Origin: Marivita geojedonensis
Lineage (GTDB): Bacteria; Pseudomonadota; Alphaproteobacteria; Rhodobacterales; Rhodobacteraceae
Direction: 5' to 3'
Assembly: GCF_002115805.1 (NCBI RefSeq)
Contig: NZ_JFKC01000009.1
Span: 1 to 64,000, forward strand
DNA: 64,000 nucleotides
Positions 25,477 through 33,879 of this stretch are shown here, one piece after another. The notes beneath the pieces were generated by a model, which was not told the DNA's origin, did not search any database, and saw only the letters and a list, made by a program, of their open reading frames with translations. The stretch's first letter is position 1; every line of letters starts with the position of its first letter. The translations under genes and the position numbers were made by a program.

Positions 25477-26664
25477 TCAGCGCAGGTACTCCATCGGATC
25501 GACGCTGTCGAAGCCTTTGCGCACTTCGAAATGCACCCGAGCCGGATCGAAATCGGCCACCTTCGCAATGGATTGACCGCGGCTCACCGCGTCGCCCTTG
25601 CCGACCGAGATGTTGTCCACATGGGTGTAGACCGTCAGCAGGTTGTCCGGGTGACGGATCACAAGAATGTTGATCCCGTCGGTGTTGCGGGTGATCGCCG
25701 CCACTTGGCCGCTGGCCGCAGCCTTGACCGTGGTGCCCACCGATGCGCCGATGTCGATGCCGTCGTTCCGGCCCTTGGCGTATTCCCTGATAATACTGCC
25801 CTGTACCGGGAAGGACATGGCAGCGTCCGGGGCGCTTGCTGCGGTCTGGCTGCCGACATTGGCAACGGGTGCGCTGGGGGCAGAGGGGGCTGCGGCTGCC
25901 GGGGCCGTGTTTTCGTCGGGCAGAGGTTGCGAGGCAGACGGCGGCTCGGGGGTGGGGGAGCCGGTTCCCGGCGGGCGGGGCGTGTCCTCGACCGGTGGCG
26001 CGGCCTGCGTGACCACGGGGATCAGCAGGAACTGGCCTTCGCGCAGGGTGAAGTTGCTGTCGAGCCCGTTCCATTCGGCCAACGACCGTACGGATACGTT
26101 GTAGAGCCGGGAAATCGTGAACGCCGTCTCGCCGCGCTTGACCTGGTGGCGGATCGGCTCGGTGCCGGTCTGTGGGGTTGGCCGGGGCGTCGATGGTGTC
26201 GGGGCCGAGCGGTCGATGGCATCGCTGGCCAGAGTGGTGATGTCGATCTCGGACGCGGGCCGGATCGGCCCGGTGCTGATTGCGCCCGTCGCCGGGGACG
26301 GTTCAGTCACGCGGCGGGGCAGGGCAATGATCTCGCCCGCGCGCAGCGGATCACCGGTCTGGATGCCGTTGTAGCGCGCCAGTTCGTCGGCGGGCAGGCC
26401 GACGCGCGCTGCGAGTTTGGCGAGCGTGTCGCCGCGCTGCGCGACAGCGACCTGGTAATTGGGGTAGGAAATCACGCCGCGATTGTCAGGATCCGGGCGC
26501 GGAGCCGTTGCGGCGCGGGCGGCATCAGCGGTGTTGAAACCACCGTTGAGTTTGCCGCGCAGATCAAGATCGAGCGGTTCGGAACAGGCGGCCAGCAGAG
26601 CCAGAAGAGACAGGCTGGTGCCAACTCGGAAACCGGAACCGCGAAAAATCGTGCAAGTGCCCAT
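25477..26664 (-). CDS. NlpD-like LysM/M23 lipoprotein with degenerate catalytic site
   Basis: A 395-residue envelope protein. The N-terminal signal ends in the lipobox LLAAC (Cys27). Two LysM domains (around 70-115 and 170-218) bind peptidoglycan, a Pro/Ala/Ser linker follows, and residues ~290-395 form an M23/LytM fold. Zinc ligands are not all present: GRNDGIDIGA has Asn where catalytic members have His, and ARVHFEVRKG lacks the first His of HxH. Like E. coli NlpD it is probably a regulator of an amidase rather than a hydrolase. It is followed upstream on the transcript by surE and pcm, the arrangement found in many bacteria. Confidence 0.85.
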   Translation of the reverse strand: MGTCTIFRGSGFRVGTSLSLLALLAACSEPLDLDLRGKLNGGFNTADAARAATAPRPDPDNRGVISYPNYQVAVAQRGDTLAKLAARVGLPADELARYNGIQTGDPLRAGEIIALPRRVTEPSPATGAISTGPIRPASEIDITTLASDAIDRSAPTPSTPRPTPQTGTEPIRHQVKRGETAFTISRLYNVSVRSLAEWNGLDSNFTLREGQFLLIPVVTQAAPPVEDTPRPPGTGSPTPEPPSASQPLPDENTAPAAAAPSAPSAPVANVGSQTAASAPDAAMSFPVQGSIIREYAKGRNDGIDIGASVGTTVKAAASGQVAAITRNTDGINILVIRHPDNLLTVYTHVDNISVGKGDAVSRGQSIAKVADFDPARVHFEVRKGFDSVDPMEYLR

Positions 26665-26724
26665 ATCGATATCCTCAGATGCGCCGGTTGTGCCCCGGTC
26701 GTCATGTGGCGCAGTATGCCCGGT

Positions 26725-27366
26725 TTAGCCGTCGCGGGCCACCCCTTCGACCAGAGGGACGAACCGAACCGGCCTCAATTCGTCGTAATCGAGCCCGCTT
26801 TCCGTGCGCCGGACCCGGATCAGATGCTGTACGGCATCCGACTGACCCACGGGAAGAACCATGATTCCCCCCACCTTGAGCTGCGCCAGAAGCGGCCCCG
26901 GCGGATCTTCTGCGGCGGCGGTGACGAGGATGCGGTCAAACGGCGCCTGATCCGGCAGTCCGAAACTGCCATCGGCGGTGAAGGCGGTCACATTCGTCAG
27001 GCCAAGCTGGTCGAACACCTCGCGCGCCTCGCGGACGAGGCGGGGGTGGCGGTCCACAGTGTAGACCCGTCGGGCCAGCTGGCTCAGGATCGCGGCCTGA
27101 TAGCCCGACCCGGTGCCCACTTCGAGCACGGTGTCGCGCGGCGTGACCTCGAGCGCCTGCGTCATCAGACCCACCACGGAGGGCTGGCTGATCGTCTGGC
27201 CGCAGGCGATGGGGAGCGGCATGTCCTCATAGGCGCGTTCGGCGAAATAGCCGCGAATAAAGGGCGCGCGGTCGATCTGCTCCATCGCGGTCAATACGGC
27301 GGCGTTGGTCACGCCACGCGACCGCAGGGCATAAAGGAACTGCATCTTGCGTTCCGCGTCATCCAT
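26725..27366 (-). CDS. pcm: Protein-L-isoaspartate O-methyltransferase
   Basis: A 213-residue SAM-dependent enzyme that methylates isoaspartyl residues in aged proteins. The SAM-binding motif is [15 protein letters not shown]; substrate-site motifs are [20 protein letters not shown]. The start codon overlaps the surE stop by 1 bp (TGATG), so translation is coupled. It forms surE-pcm-nlpD-like, an order shared with gammaproteobacteria. Confidence 0.94.
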   Translation of the reverse strand: MDDAERKMQFLYALRSRGVTNAAVLTAMEQIDRAPFIRGYFAERAYEDMPLPIACGQTISQPSVVGLMTQALEVTPRDTVLEVGTGSGYQAAILSQLARRVYTVDRHPRLVREAREVFDQLGLTNVTAFTADGSFGLPDQAPFDRILVTAAAEDPPGPLLAQLKVGGIMVLPVGQSDAVQHLIRVRRTESGLDYDELRPVRFVPLVEGVARDG

Positions 27367-28154
27367 CAGTGAAAGGCGTCCTGCATGGCGCGCAGCTGGT
27401 CGGTGGCGGTCAGGTCGGCGCGCATCGGCGTGACGCTGATAAAGCCCGCGAGGTTTTCCGAGGCATCGCTTCCGGGAGCCGTGGGCGCACGCTGGTCGCC
27501 ACCCTTGATCCAGAGAAACCGGCGGCCCGAAGGCGAATTGTGCGGCTCGACCGAAAACCGGGTGCCCTGACGGATGCCCTGCGGCGTGATCCGCGTGCCT
27601 TTGACGGCGGCAGCGGGGACCGGCGGAAAGTTCACATTGTAGAACAGGCGGTAGCCGCCGTTCTGGTCCTTCGGATCATGGGCGATAATCCGCCGGATCA
27701 CCTCGGTCCCGTGCAGGCGGGCGGCCTCGAACGGGTCAATCGCCTGTGCATTGTCGGGGCCATAGTATTGTGAGAGCGCAATTGCAGGGATGCCCTGAAG
27801 CGCGGCTTCCATGGCGCCGCCCAGCGTGCCGGAGTAGAGCGCGTTCTCGGCCGAGTTATTGCCCCGGTTCACGCCCGAGAGCACCAGATCGGGACGCGTG
27901 TCGGACAGGACCTCGTGCAGACCGGCCAGAACGCAATCCGCCGGGCTGCCCTCGGCGGCATACCGGCGCGGACCCATTTCGCTGATCATCATCGGGTGGG
28001 TATAGCTGATGCAATGTCCGACGCCGGATTGTTCAAAGGCGGGGGCGACCGTCCAGACCTCGCCGCCCGGTCCGGCCAGTTGTTCGGCAATCTCGCTGAG
28101 GACCCTGAGGCCCGGTGCGTTGATCCCGTCGTCATTGGTGATGAGTATGCGCAT
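27366..28154 (-). CDS. surE: 5'/3'-nucleotidase SurE
   Basis: A 262-residue metal-dependent survival protein acting on 5'- and 3'-nucleotides and polyphosphate. The N-terminal [15 protein letters not shown] carries the metal-binding Asp pair; [18 protein letters not shown] adds the further ligand region. The frame is open upstream for about 40 codons, but ATG 28154 gives the conserved start [10 protein letters not shown]. First gene of surE-pcm-nlpD-like. Confidence 0.95.
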   Translation of the reverse strand: MRILITNDDGINAPGLRVLSEIAEQLAGPGGEVWTVAPAFEQSGVGHCISYTHPMMISEMGPRRYAAEGSPADCVLAGLHEVLSDTRPDLVLSGVNRGNNSAENALYSGTLGGAMEAALQGIPAIALSQYYGPDNAQAIDPFEAARLHGTEVIRRIIAHDPKDQNGGYRLFYNVNFPPVPAAAVKGTRITPQGIRQGTRFSVEPHNSPSGRRFLWIKGGDQRAPTAPGSDASENLAGFISVTPMRADLTATDQLRAMQDAFH

Positions 28155-28284
28155 CTGCTCTGCCTTGCTTTGGTCCTGAATAGGCCAAGCCCCGCCCTGC
28201 GGCAAGCTTCCGCCGGTTTTCACGCGGTGTGGATTTTGCGTTGACGCAAAATCGCGGATGCGGGGACGCATCCGCCTGCCCGGA

Positions 28285-28941
28285 TCAATTGGCCAGGATT
28301 TCGGGCAGGAGCCGCGCCGCTTCGTCGGCGGGCAGCGCCAGCGCGCTGCGGTCTTCGCCCGGGAAGAACCGCGCCCGGACGTGGGTGGCCATCGGCTTGG
28401 GCGTCAGGATTTTGACCTTCGGTCCAATCGAGGCGGTTTCCGCCTGCCAGGACCGCGCAAGGTGGATCTGCGCAGCCTTCGTGGTGCCGTAATGACCGAA
28501 GAACTTTTCTCCCCCATGCGGGTCGTCGAAGAACACCGCGCTGCCCTCGCGTTTCAGCAGCGGCGCGATATAGGGCACGAGGTGGGACATCGCATCGAGA
28601 TTGATCGATACCGATTTCTTCCAGTCTTTCTGGTCGAGGTGATCCACGGGTGAGAGCGGTCCGGCATGGATCGCGGTATGGACCCAGAGGCTGATCTGAC
28701 CCCAGCGGTCATGCACCGAGCGGCAGAGCTGTGCCATCGCATCGGGTTTGGTGACATCCATCGGCGCAAGCGTGGCGCTGCCTCCCTTGGACTGGATGCG
28801 GTCATCCAGCTCTTCCAGCCCGCCCACGGTGCGCGCGACGGCGATGATGTGATGCGTGTCGGCCAGCGCCTCTGCCAATGCAAAGCCGAGACCACGGGAG
28901 GCGCCGGTGACCAGCGCGAGGGGGCGAGATGTGTCCGTCAT
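28285..28941 (-). CDS. Short-chain dehydrogenase/reductase lacking the catalytic serine
   Basis: A 218-residue SDR. The N-terminal GASRGLG is the cofactor glycine motif, INLDA supplies the structural Asn, and HYGTTKA is the YxxxK active site. The usual serine 13 residues before the Tyr is missing: the segment reads FFDDPHGG. It may have reduced or altered activity, or bind without reducing. Substrate unknown. It is divergent from bioY (111 bp apart). Confidence 0.8.
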   Translation of the reverse strand: MTDTSRPLALVTGASRGLGFALAEALADTHHIIAVARTVGGLEELDDRIQSKGGSATLAPMDVTKPDAMAQLCRSVHDRWGQISLWVHTAIHAGPLSPVDHLDQKDWKKSVSINLDAMSHLVPYIAPLLKREGSAVFFDDPHGGEKFFGHYGTTKAAQIHLARSWQAETASIGPKVKILTPKPMATHVRARFFPGEDRSALALPADEAARLLPEILAN

Positions 28942-29052
28942 GTCGTGTCACTTGCCTTTTTGTCGCTCCGCCCGCAAGGGGGCAGTGCTTGACTCAATGC
29001 TGCATTTGCAGAATTAACAGGGCAAATGACAGTCACACGAGGGACAATCGCC

Positions 29053-29610
29053 ATGACATTGACGCAAGCCGCCTTGGGCAAGACCACATTATTCCGTCAG
29101 GCGCTGCTCGCGCTCGGCGGTGCAGCCTTCATCGCAGCGGCAGCGCAGGTGAGCATCGGCTGGCCTGTCCCGATCACCCTGCAGACGCTGGCGATCCTGA
29201 TGGTCGGGCTGACCTTCGGCTCGCGCCTCGCGCTGGCGACGATGATCGCGTATCTGGGCTACGGCGCGATGGGTCTGCCCGTCTTCGCCAATGGCGGCTC
29301 CGTTGCATCCCTGGTGGGGCCGACCGCAGGCTTCCTCTACGGCTTTGTTGCGATGGCCTGGCTCGCCGGTCTGGCGGTTGAGAAAGGCATCGCACGCGGC
29401 GTGGTGTCCACCGCGCTTGTCGGCATCGCGCTGTCGGCGATGATCTACATCCCAGGCCTTGCCTGGCCGGCAGCGATGCTTGGCAAGACCATGCCGGAGC
29501 TTTGGGCGGGCTGGATGGCACCGTTCCTTCTGGGTGACGCGATCAAGGCCGTGATTGCCGCGCTGCTCGTCACCGGCGCGTGGAAAGTGCTTTCGGGTCG
29601 CAACGCCTGA
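29053..29610 (+). CDS. bioY: Biotin transporter BioY
   Basis: A 185-residue membrane protein, the substrate-binding S component of the ECF biotin uptake system. Family signatures are VPITLQTLAILMVGLTFGSR and YLGYGAMGLPVFANGG. It has about six membrane helices. I saw no bioM or bioN partner, so it acts alone or with a distant energising module. ATG 29053 has GAGG at 10 bp; an upstream ATG at 29026 is less likely. No BioR-type palindrome was found upstream. Confidence 0.93.
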   Translation: MTLTQAALGKTTLFRQALLALGGAAFIAAAAQVSIGWPVPITLQTLAILMVGLTFGSRLALATMIAYLGYGAMGLPVFANGGSVASLVGPTAGFLYGFVAMAWLAGLAVEKGIARGVVSTALVGIALSAMIYIPGLAWPAAMLGKTMPELWAGWMAPFLLGDAIKAVIAALLVTGAWKVLSGRNA

Positions 29611-29630
29611 TCTATTTTACCAAGCGGTAA

Positions 29631-29669
29631 AAAAGCCCCCGTCGAGAGATCGGCGGGGGTTTTCTTTTT
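29631..29669 (+). terminator. Rho-independent terminator after bioY
   Basis: CCCCCG and CGGGGG arms around a 12-base loop are flanked by AAAA and TTTT, then a further T-run. It can work in both directions. Confidence 0.88.
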
Positions 29670-29681
29670 GGAGGCCGGGGT

Positions 29682-29741
29682 GGGGGCGCTGCCCCCGTCG
29701 CGCACGCGCGACTCCCCCGAGGTATTTGTGAAACAGAGAAG
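29682..29741 (+). repeat. Dispersed G/C-rich intergenic repeat, copy 1
   Basis: The core GGGGGCGCTGCCCCC is a hairpin, followed by a second hairpin GTCGCGC-AC-GCGCGAC and the tail TCCCCCGAGGTATTT. The same core and tail recur, inverted, at 49201-49246. No coding role is seen. Confidence 0.7.
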
Positions 29742-29742
29742 A

Positions 29743-30009
29743 TCAGGAGTTGGGCGCGGGCATGGTCAGCCAATGCGCATTGCCACTCCGGGCCAGCGCG
29801 ACGCGGCCCTCTTCGATGGCGACGACGGTCTGGCCGTTCACGGTATCGCCGCGCGACACGGTTTCCGTTTTGCCGCCGCGCAGCTTGAGGAGGGCCTGAG
29901 GGTCGGACTGCGGTCCGAAGGTGCCGAGCAGGATGATGGCGCCGCCAAGGTCATTGGTGGTTTCGGTCGCCTGTCGGGCAACCTGGGGAGGGGTGGTTTC
30001 TTGTGCCAT
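29743..30009 (-). CDS. Small GspC/PilP-like protein
   Basis: An 88-residue protein. The second half (LLGTFGPQSDPQALLKLRGG, then VSRGDTVNGQTVVAIEEGRV) resembles the small beta-domain of type II secretion GspC and pilus PilP proteins, but no other secretion gene is near and there is no signal peptide. It may be a cytoplasmic conserved protein of unknown role. The purF gene lies upstream on the same strand. Confidence 0.5.
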   Translation of the reverse strand: MAQETTPPQVARQATETTNDLGGAIILLGTFGPQSDPQALLKLRGGKTETVSRGDTVNGQTVVAIEEGRVALARSGNAHWLTMPAPNS

Positions 30010-30106
30010 GACTCACGGGTCTGTTGTCTCGCTGACCCGCCACATGGGCGCGATTGCGGGCAAAGAACAGGGGGCGCGTCGTGACTGCGCGGATGGTTGC
30101 CGAGGG

Positions 30107-31579
30107 TTACTCGGCGGCTTTCATCTGGAAGCCTTTTTCGACCATGTCCGACGGTTTCACCGGGTATTCGCCCGAGAAACAGGCGTCGCAATACTGCGGT
30201 GACCTGGCGTCGCGGCCCGAGGCTTCGCCAACGGCGCGGTAAAGGCCGTCGAGCGAGATGAACTTGAGGCTGTCGACACCGAGATGGTCGCGCATTTCCT
30301 CTTCCGACATGGTGGCCGCGAGCAGCTTTTCGCGCTGCGGCGTGTCCACGCCGTAGAAGCAGGGCCATGCGGTGGGTGGGGAGGCGATGCGGAAATGCAC
30401 CTCTGCGGCACCGGCATCGAGGATCATTTCCTTGATCTTGCGGCTGGTGGTGCCGCGCACCACGCTGTCATCGACGAGGATCACCCGCTTGCCCTTGATC
30501 AGCGCGCGGTTGACGTTGAGCTTGAGGCGGACACCCATGTTGCGGATCTGCTCGGTCGGCTCGATGAAGGTGCGGCCCATATACTGGTTGCGGATGATGC
30601 CCATGCCGTAAGGAATGCCGGATTCGTGGGCATAGCCGATGGCGGCAGGGGTGCCGCTGTCGGGCACCGGGCAGACCAGATCGGCCTCGACCGGGGCTTC
30701 GCGGGCCAGTTCCACACCGATCTGGCGGCGGGTCTCATAGACCGAGCGGTCGCCGATGATGCTGTCCGGGCGCGAGAAGTAGACATGTTCGAAAATGCAG
30801 AAGCGCGACTTCTGAGGGCGGAAGGGACGGATCGATTCCACACCCTTGTCGGCAGTGATCACCACCATTTCGCCCGGATCGATCTCGCGCACGTATTCTG
30901 CGCCGATGATGTCTAGCGCACAGGTTTCCGAGCTGAGCGCCCAGCCATCGCCGATCCTGCCGAGCACCAGCGGACGCACGCCCAGCGGGTCGCGGACGCC
31001 GATCAGCTTGGTGCGGGTCATGGCCACAACCGAGAACGCGCCTTCGACGCGGCGCAGCGCGTCTTCCATGCGTTCGGGGATGTTGCGCTGAAGCGAGCGG
31101 GCCATCAGATGGATGATGCATTCGCTGTCGCTGGAGCTCTGGAAGATTGAGCCGCGGTCGATCAGTTCGCGGCGCAGGGCCTCGGCATTGGTGATGTTGC
31201 CGTTATGGGCAATCGCCGCGCCCCCCATGGAAAACTCGCCGAAGAAGGGCTGCACGTCGCGGATCTGGGTCTGGCCTTTGGATCCGGCGGTCGAGTAGCG
31301 CACATGGCCGATGGCGAGATCGCCGGGCAGGGTTTCCATCAGCTTCTGGCTGGTGAAATTGTCGCGCACATAGCCGAAGCGGCGGGCGCTGTTGAAGCCG
31401 TGGTCGGGGTGGTAGCTGACGATCCCGCCCGCTTCCTGACCGCGATGCTGAAGCGCGTGCAGACCAAGCGCCACGAAATTCGCCGCGTCGGTCACACCGA
31501 CAACGCCGAAAATTCCGCATTCTTCCTTGAGCTTATCGTCGTCAAACGGATGAGCGGGGGGCATCTGGGTGTCGGACAA
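30107..31579 (-). CDS. purF: Amidophosphoribosyltransferase
   Basis: A 490-residue enzyme catalysing the first step of purine synthesis from PRPP and glutamine. The glutaminase Cys21 (EECGIFGVVGV) follows a removable propeptide. The PRPP loop is VILVDDSVVRGTTSRK. Cysteines in RFCIFEHVYFSRPDS, AWPCFYGVDTP and YCDACFSGEYP match the four iron-sulfur ligands of the Bacillus-type enzyme. I chose TTG 31579 because GGAG stands 7 bp upstream; ATG 31564 has no ribosome site. The cvpA-purF pair known from many bacteria is split here by two genes. Confidence 0.95.
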   Translation of the reverse strand: MSDTQMPPAHPFDDDKLKEECGIFGVVGVTDAANFVALGLHALQHRGQEAGGIVSYHPDHGFNSARRFGYVRDNFTSQKLMETLPGDLAIGHVRYSTAGSKGQTQIRDVQPFFGEFSMGGAAIAHNGNITNAEALRRELIDRGSIFQSSSDSECIIHLMARSLQRNIPERMEDALRRVEGAFSVVAMTRTKLIGVRDPLGVRPLVLGRIGDGWALSSETCALDIIGAEYVREIDPGEMVVITADKGVESIRPFRPQKSRFCIFEHVYFSRPDSIIGDRSVYETRRQIGVELAREAPVEADLVCPVPDSGTPAAIGYAHESGIPYGMGIIRNQYMGRTFIEPTEQIRNMGVRLKLNVNRALIKGKRVILVDDSVVRGTTSRKIKEMILDAGAAEVHFRIASPPTAWPCFYGVDTPQREKLLAATMSEEEMRDHLGVDSLKFISLDGLYRAVGEASGRDARSPQYCDACFSGEYPVKPSDMVEKGFQMKAAE

Positions 31580-31782
31580 ATCGGGACTCCGAATCCGTGG
31601 CAGCAGAGTTCGGGTTCCTCATAGGGGGTTGTTACACGGCTGTCACGCAAGGATGCGGAAATCTGAAGGCATTGTGACCGGAACGCCCCTTGGTTTTCAG
31701 ATGACCCGGAGACCGGAGAAACCGGAACGGTTTTTCGGAAACCGGGTCGTCGATTGCCCCGGGACAATCGAATGGTCGTGGA

Positions 31783-31950
31783 TCAGCCGAGCGGTGGGGT
31801 CCGGCGGGTCGGTCCGCGTCGGGTGTCGTCTACCGGCGATCCCAGCAATTCATGGGCCTTGCAGCTGCGCAGATGGCGGCCGCGCGCCATGTAGAAAGCG
31901 GTGTCGATTGAACCGTCGGCGCGGTAGCGGATGTCGTTGGAACGGGTCAT
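31783..31950 (-). CDS. Small 55-aa protein
   Basis: A 55-residue basic protein (MTRSNDIRYRADGSIDTAFY at the N-terminus). A strong ribosome site (AAAGGA, about 8 bp upstream) supports ATG 31950. I do not recognise the family. It lies between purF and the divergent winged-helix/hydrolase gene, on the opposite strand to the latter (154-bp spacer). Confidence 0.5.
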   Translation of the reverse strand: MTRSNDIRYRADGSIDTAFYMARGRHLRSCKAHELLGSPVDDTRRGPTRRTPPLG

Positions 31951-32104
31951 GTCGGGTTTCCTTTCGATCTGTGGTGTCATCGTGACATGGCCCGCTGGAG
32001 TGCGCTTGAAGAAGGTCTTTAGAGACCTTTGGGATTTTCCGGTGATTTGCCCGAGACGCGGAAAAAGTCTTGAGAAACCGTGGGACAGCGCGCAGCATGA
32101 TCGG

Positions 32105-33274
32105 ATGAAATACGCCTTTGCGACATGTGTGCTCGACACCGACGCCCATGCGCTCATACGGGACGGAGAGCCTGTTCACGTTGAGCCACAGGTGTTTGAC
32201 CTCCTGCATGTGCTGGTGGAGTCCGGCGGCGATCTGTTGAGCTATGACCAGCTGGTCGAACGGATCTGGCAGGGCCGGCATGTGTCGGATGCGACGATTT
32301 CCGCACGGATCAGCGCGGCGCGTTCGGCTGTGGGCGACAGCGGGCAGCGGCAGGAGGTGATTCAGACGGTGGCGCGCTGCGGGATCCGTTTGGTGGTGCC
32401 GGTTTCCGGACAGAGCCGACCGGCCCGTGCAGAGCGGTCGCTGTCGCAGGTCGTTCGCATGAGCGCGTCCGAGGACGGAACGGTTCTGGCTTGGTCGGAG
32501 ATCGGAGATGGTCCGGCGCTTGTGCGGGCGGGGCACTGGCTGACCCATCTCGACAAGGATCTCACCAGTTCGATCTGGGGTCCTTGGATCACCCGTCTGT
32601 CAGAGGCGCGGACCCTCGTGCGCTACGATCCGCGCGGAACCGGCATGTCATCGCGCGACTGTGGAGAGATCACTGTCGGCAATGCGGTGACGGACCTCAA
32701 GACGGTTGTGGATGCCGCAGGGCATGATCGATTCGACATTCTCGCCTCGTCGCAGAGCGCAGCTGTCGCGTTTCATTTTGCGGCGAGATACCCGGAACGC
32801 GTCAGGCGGATTGTCACTGTCGGGGCGTTCATTCAGGGGTCACGGGTCCGCGAACCATCGTCCGGTTCGGCCCTGACCGAAGCTCTTGGTGTGATGATCC
32901 GCAATGGCTGGGGGCAGCCGGACAGCGGGTATCTGCGGTCTTTGGGAACGCTGTTCATGCCTAGCGCATCGGAAGACGAACTGTCGGAAATCCTTGATCT
33001 ACAGGCGGCGTCGGCAAGTGCGGAGCGGGCGATCGAAATCCGGGAATGCTGTTCGCGCTATGACGAGGTTGCGGTTCTGAAGAATGTCAGCGCGCCGGTG
33101 CTGGTTGCCCATGCGGCGCGGGATAGTATTCATCCGTTCAGCCAGGCCCAGCTGATCGCGGCGCATCTGCCGAATGCGCGGCTGCTGCAACTGGACACGG
33201 CGAACCATCTCATTTCGCCGCGTGATCCGGCGTTCGACGTTCTGTTTGATGAGATCGACGCGTTTCTGACGTGA
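32105..33274 (+). CDS. Fused winged-helix regulator and alpha/beta hydrolase
   Basis: A 389-residue fusion. Residues 1-~100 form an OmpR/CadC-type winged helix without a receiver domain (LLSYDQLVERIWQGRHVSDATISARISAAR type). Residues ~125-389 are an alpha/beta hydrolase: LVRYDPRGTGMSS oxyanion region, candidate nucleophile Ser216 in ASSQSAAVAFHFAARYP (the usual GxSxG glycines are Ala and Ser), Asp340 (AARDSIHPF) and His368 (TANHLIS). No membrane helix is present. It may sense a small molecule or ester through the hydrolase fold. It ends exactly where convergent cvpA ends. Confidence 0.8.
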   Translation: MKYAFATCVLDTDAHALIRDGEPVHVEPQVFDLLHVLVESGGDLLSYDQLVERIWQGRHVSDATISARISAARSAVGDSGQRQEVIQTVARCGIRLVVPVSGQSRPARAERSLSQVVRMSASEDGTVLAWSEIGDGPALVRAGHWLTHLDKDLTSSIWGPWITRLSEARTLVRYDPRGTGMSSRDCGEITVGNAVTDLKTVVDAAGHDRFDILASSQSAAVAFHFAARYPERVRRIVTVGAFIQGSRVREPSSGSALTEALGVMIRNGWGQPDSGYLRSLGTLFMPSASEDELSEILDLQAASASAERAIEIRECCSRYDEVAVLKNVSAPVLVAHAARDSIHPFSQAQLIAAHLPNARLLQLDTANHLISPRDPAFDVLFDEIDAFLT

Positions 33275-33847
33275 TCAGGCGTCGTTTGCGTCCGGAGCGT
33301 CGCAGACACCGACCAGCGCCTCGTACTGGGCGGTGATCCACCCCAGGGCCTGTTCGGGGTTCTGGTCTTCGATCTGGCCGGTGAAACGGCCGAACACGAC
33401 GGCGGAACGGCTGTCATCGATCATGGCGATGTCCTGCGAGGTGATCACCACTTCGTAGACGAAGAAGGCGATTGCCACGAGCAGGATGCCGCGCGCCACG
33501 CCAAAGAGAAACCCAAGGGCCTGATCGAGGCCACCCAATGCAGAGCGCTGCACCAGCGTCGAAAAGAGCGGGGTAAAGAAAGACATGATGACGAGTGCGA
33601 TGGTGAAGACGGCGGCGAAGCCTCCGATCACGCTGAGTTCGCAACTGCCGGTCATGAATTCGCCAATGACCGGGATTTCCGTCATGAGCGGGCGCAGCTG
33701 CGGGCCGAACATGAAACCCAGTACGGCGGCGGCGATCCAGCCGAGGATGGCCATGGCCTCGCGCACAACTCCGCGGGAATAGGCCAGAAGCGCAGACAGA
33801 ACGATGACGACGGCCACAACGCCGTCAATAATGGTGAACCCTTCCAT
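33275..33847 (-). CDS. cvpA: CvpA family membrane protein
   Basis: A 190-residue inner-membrane protein with about four helices (TIIDGVVAVVIVLSALLAYS, REAMAILGWIAAAVLGFMFG and later segments). CvpA was named for colicin V production; its function is still unclear. It lies 32 bp downstream of radA and is probably in one transcript with it. In many bacteria purF follows directly; here the winged-helix/hydrolase gene and the 55-aa gene intervene. Confidence 0.9.
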   Translation of the reverse strand: MEGFTIIDGVVAVVIVLSALLAYSRGVVREAMAILGWIAAAVLGFMFGPQLRPLMTEIPVIGEFMTGSCELSVIGGFAAVFTIALVIMSFFTPLFSTLVQRSALGGLDQALGFLFGVARGILLVAIAFFVYEVVITSQDIAMIDDSRSAVVFGRFTGQIEDQNPEQALGWITAQYEALVGVCDAPDANDA

Positions 33848-33879
33848 CGGTCCTGGCCCTTCTTTTCCATCGGATGGCG

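Noticed and set aside
31590-31625. Sequence resembling the 3' half of a tRNA upstream of purF
   Set aside because: No complementary acceptor stem could be drawn and it overlaps the ribosome site of purF.
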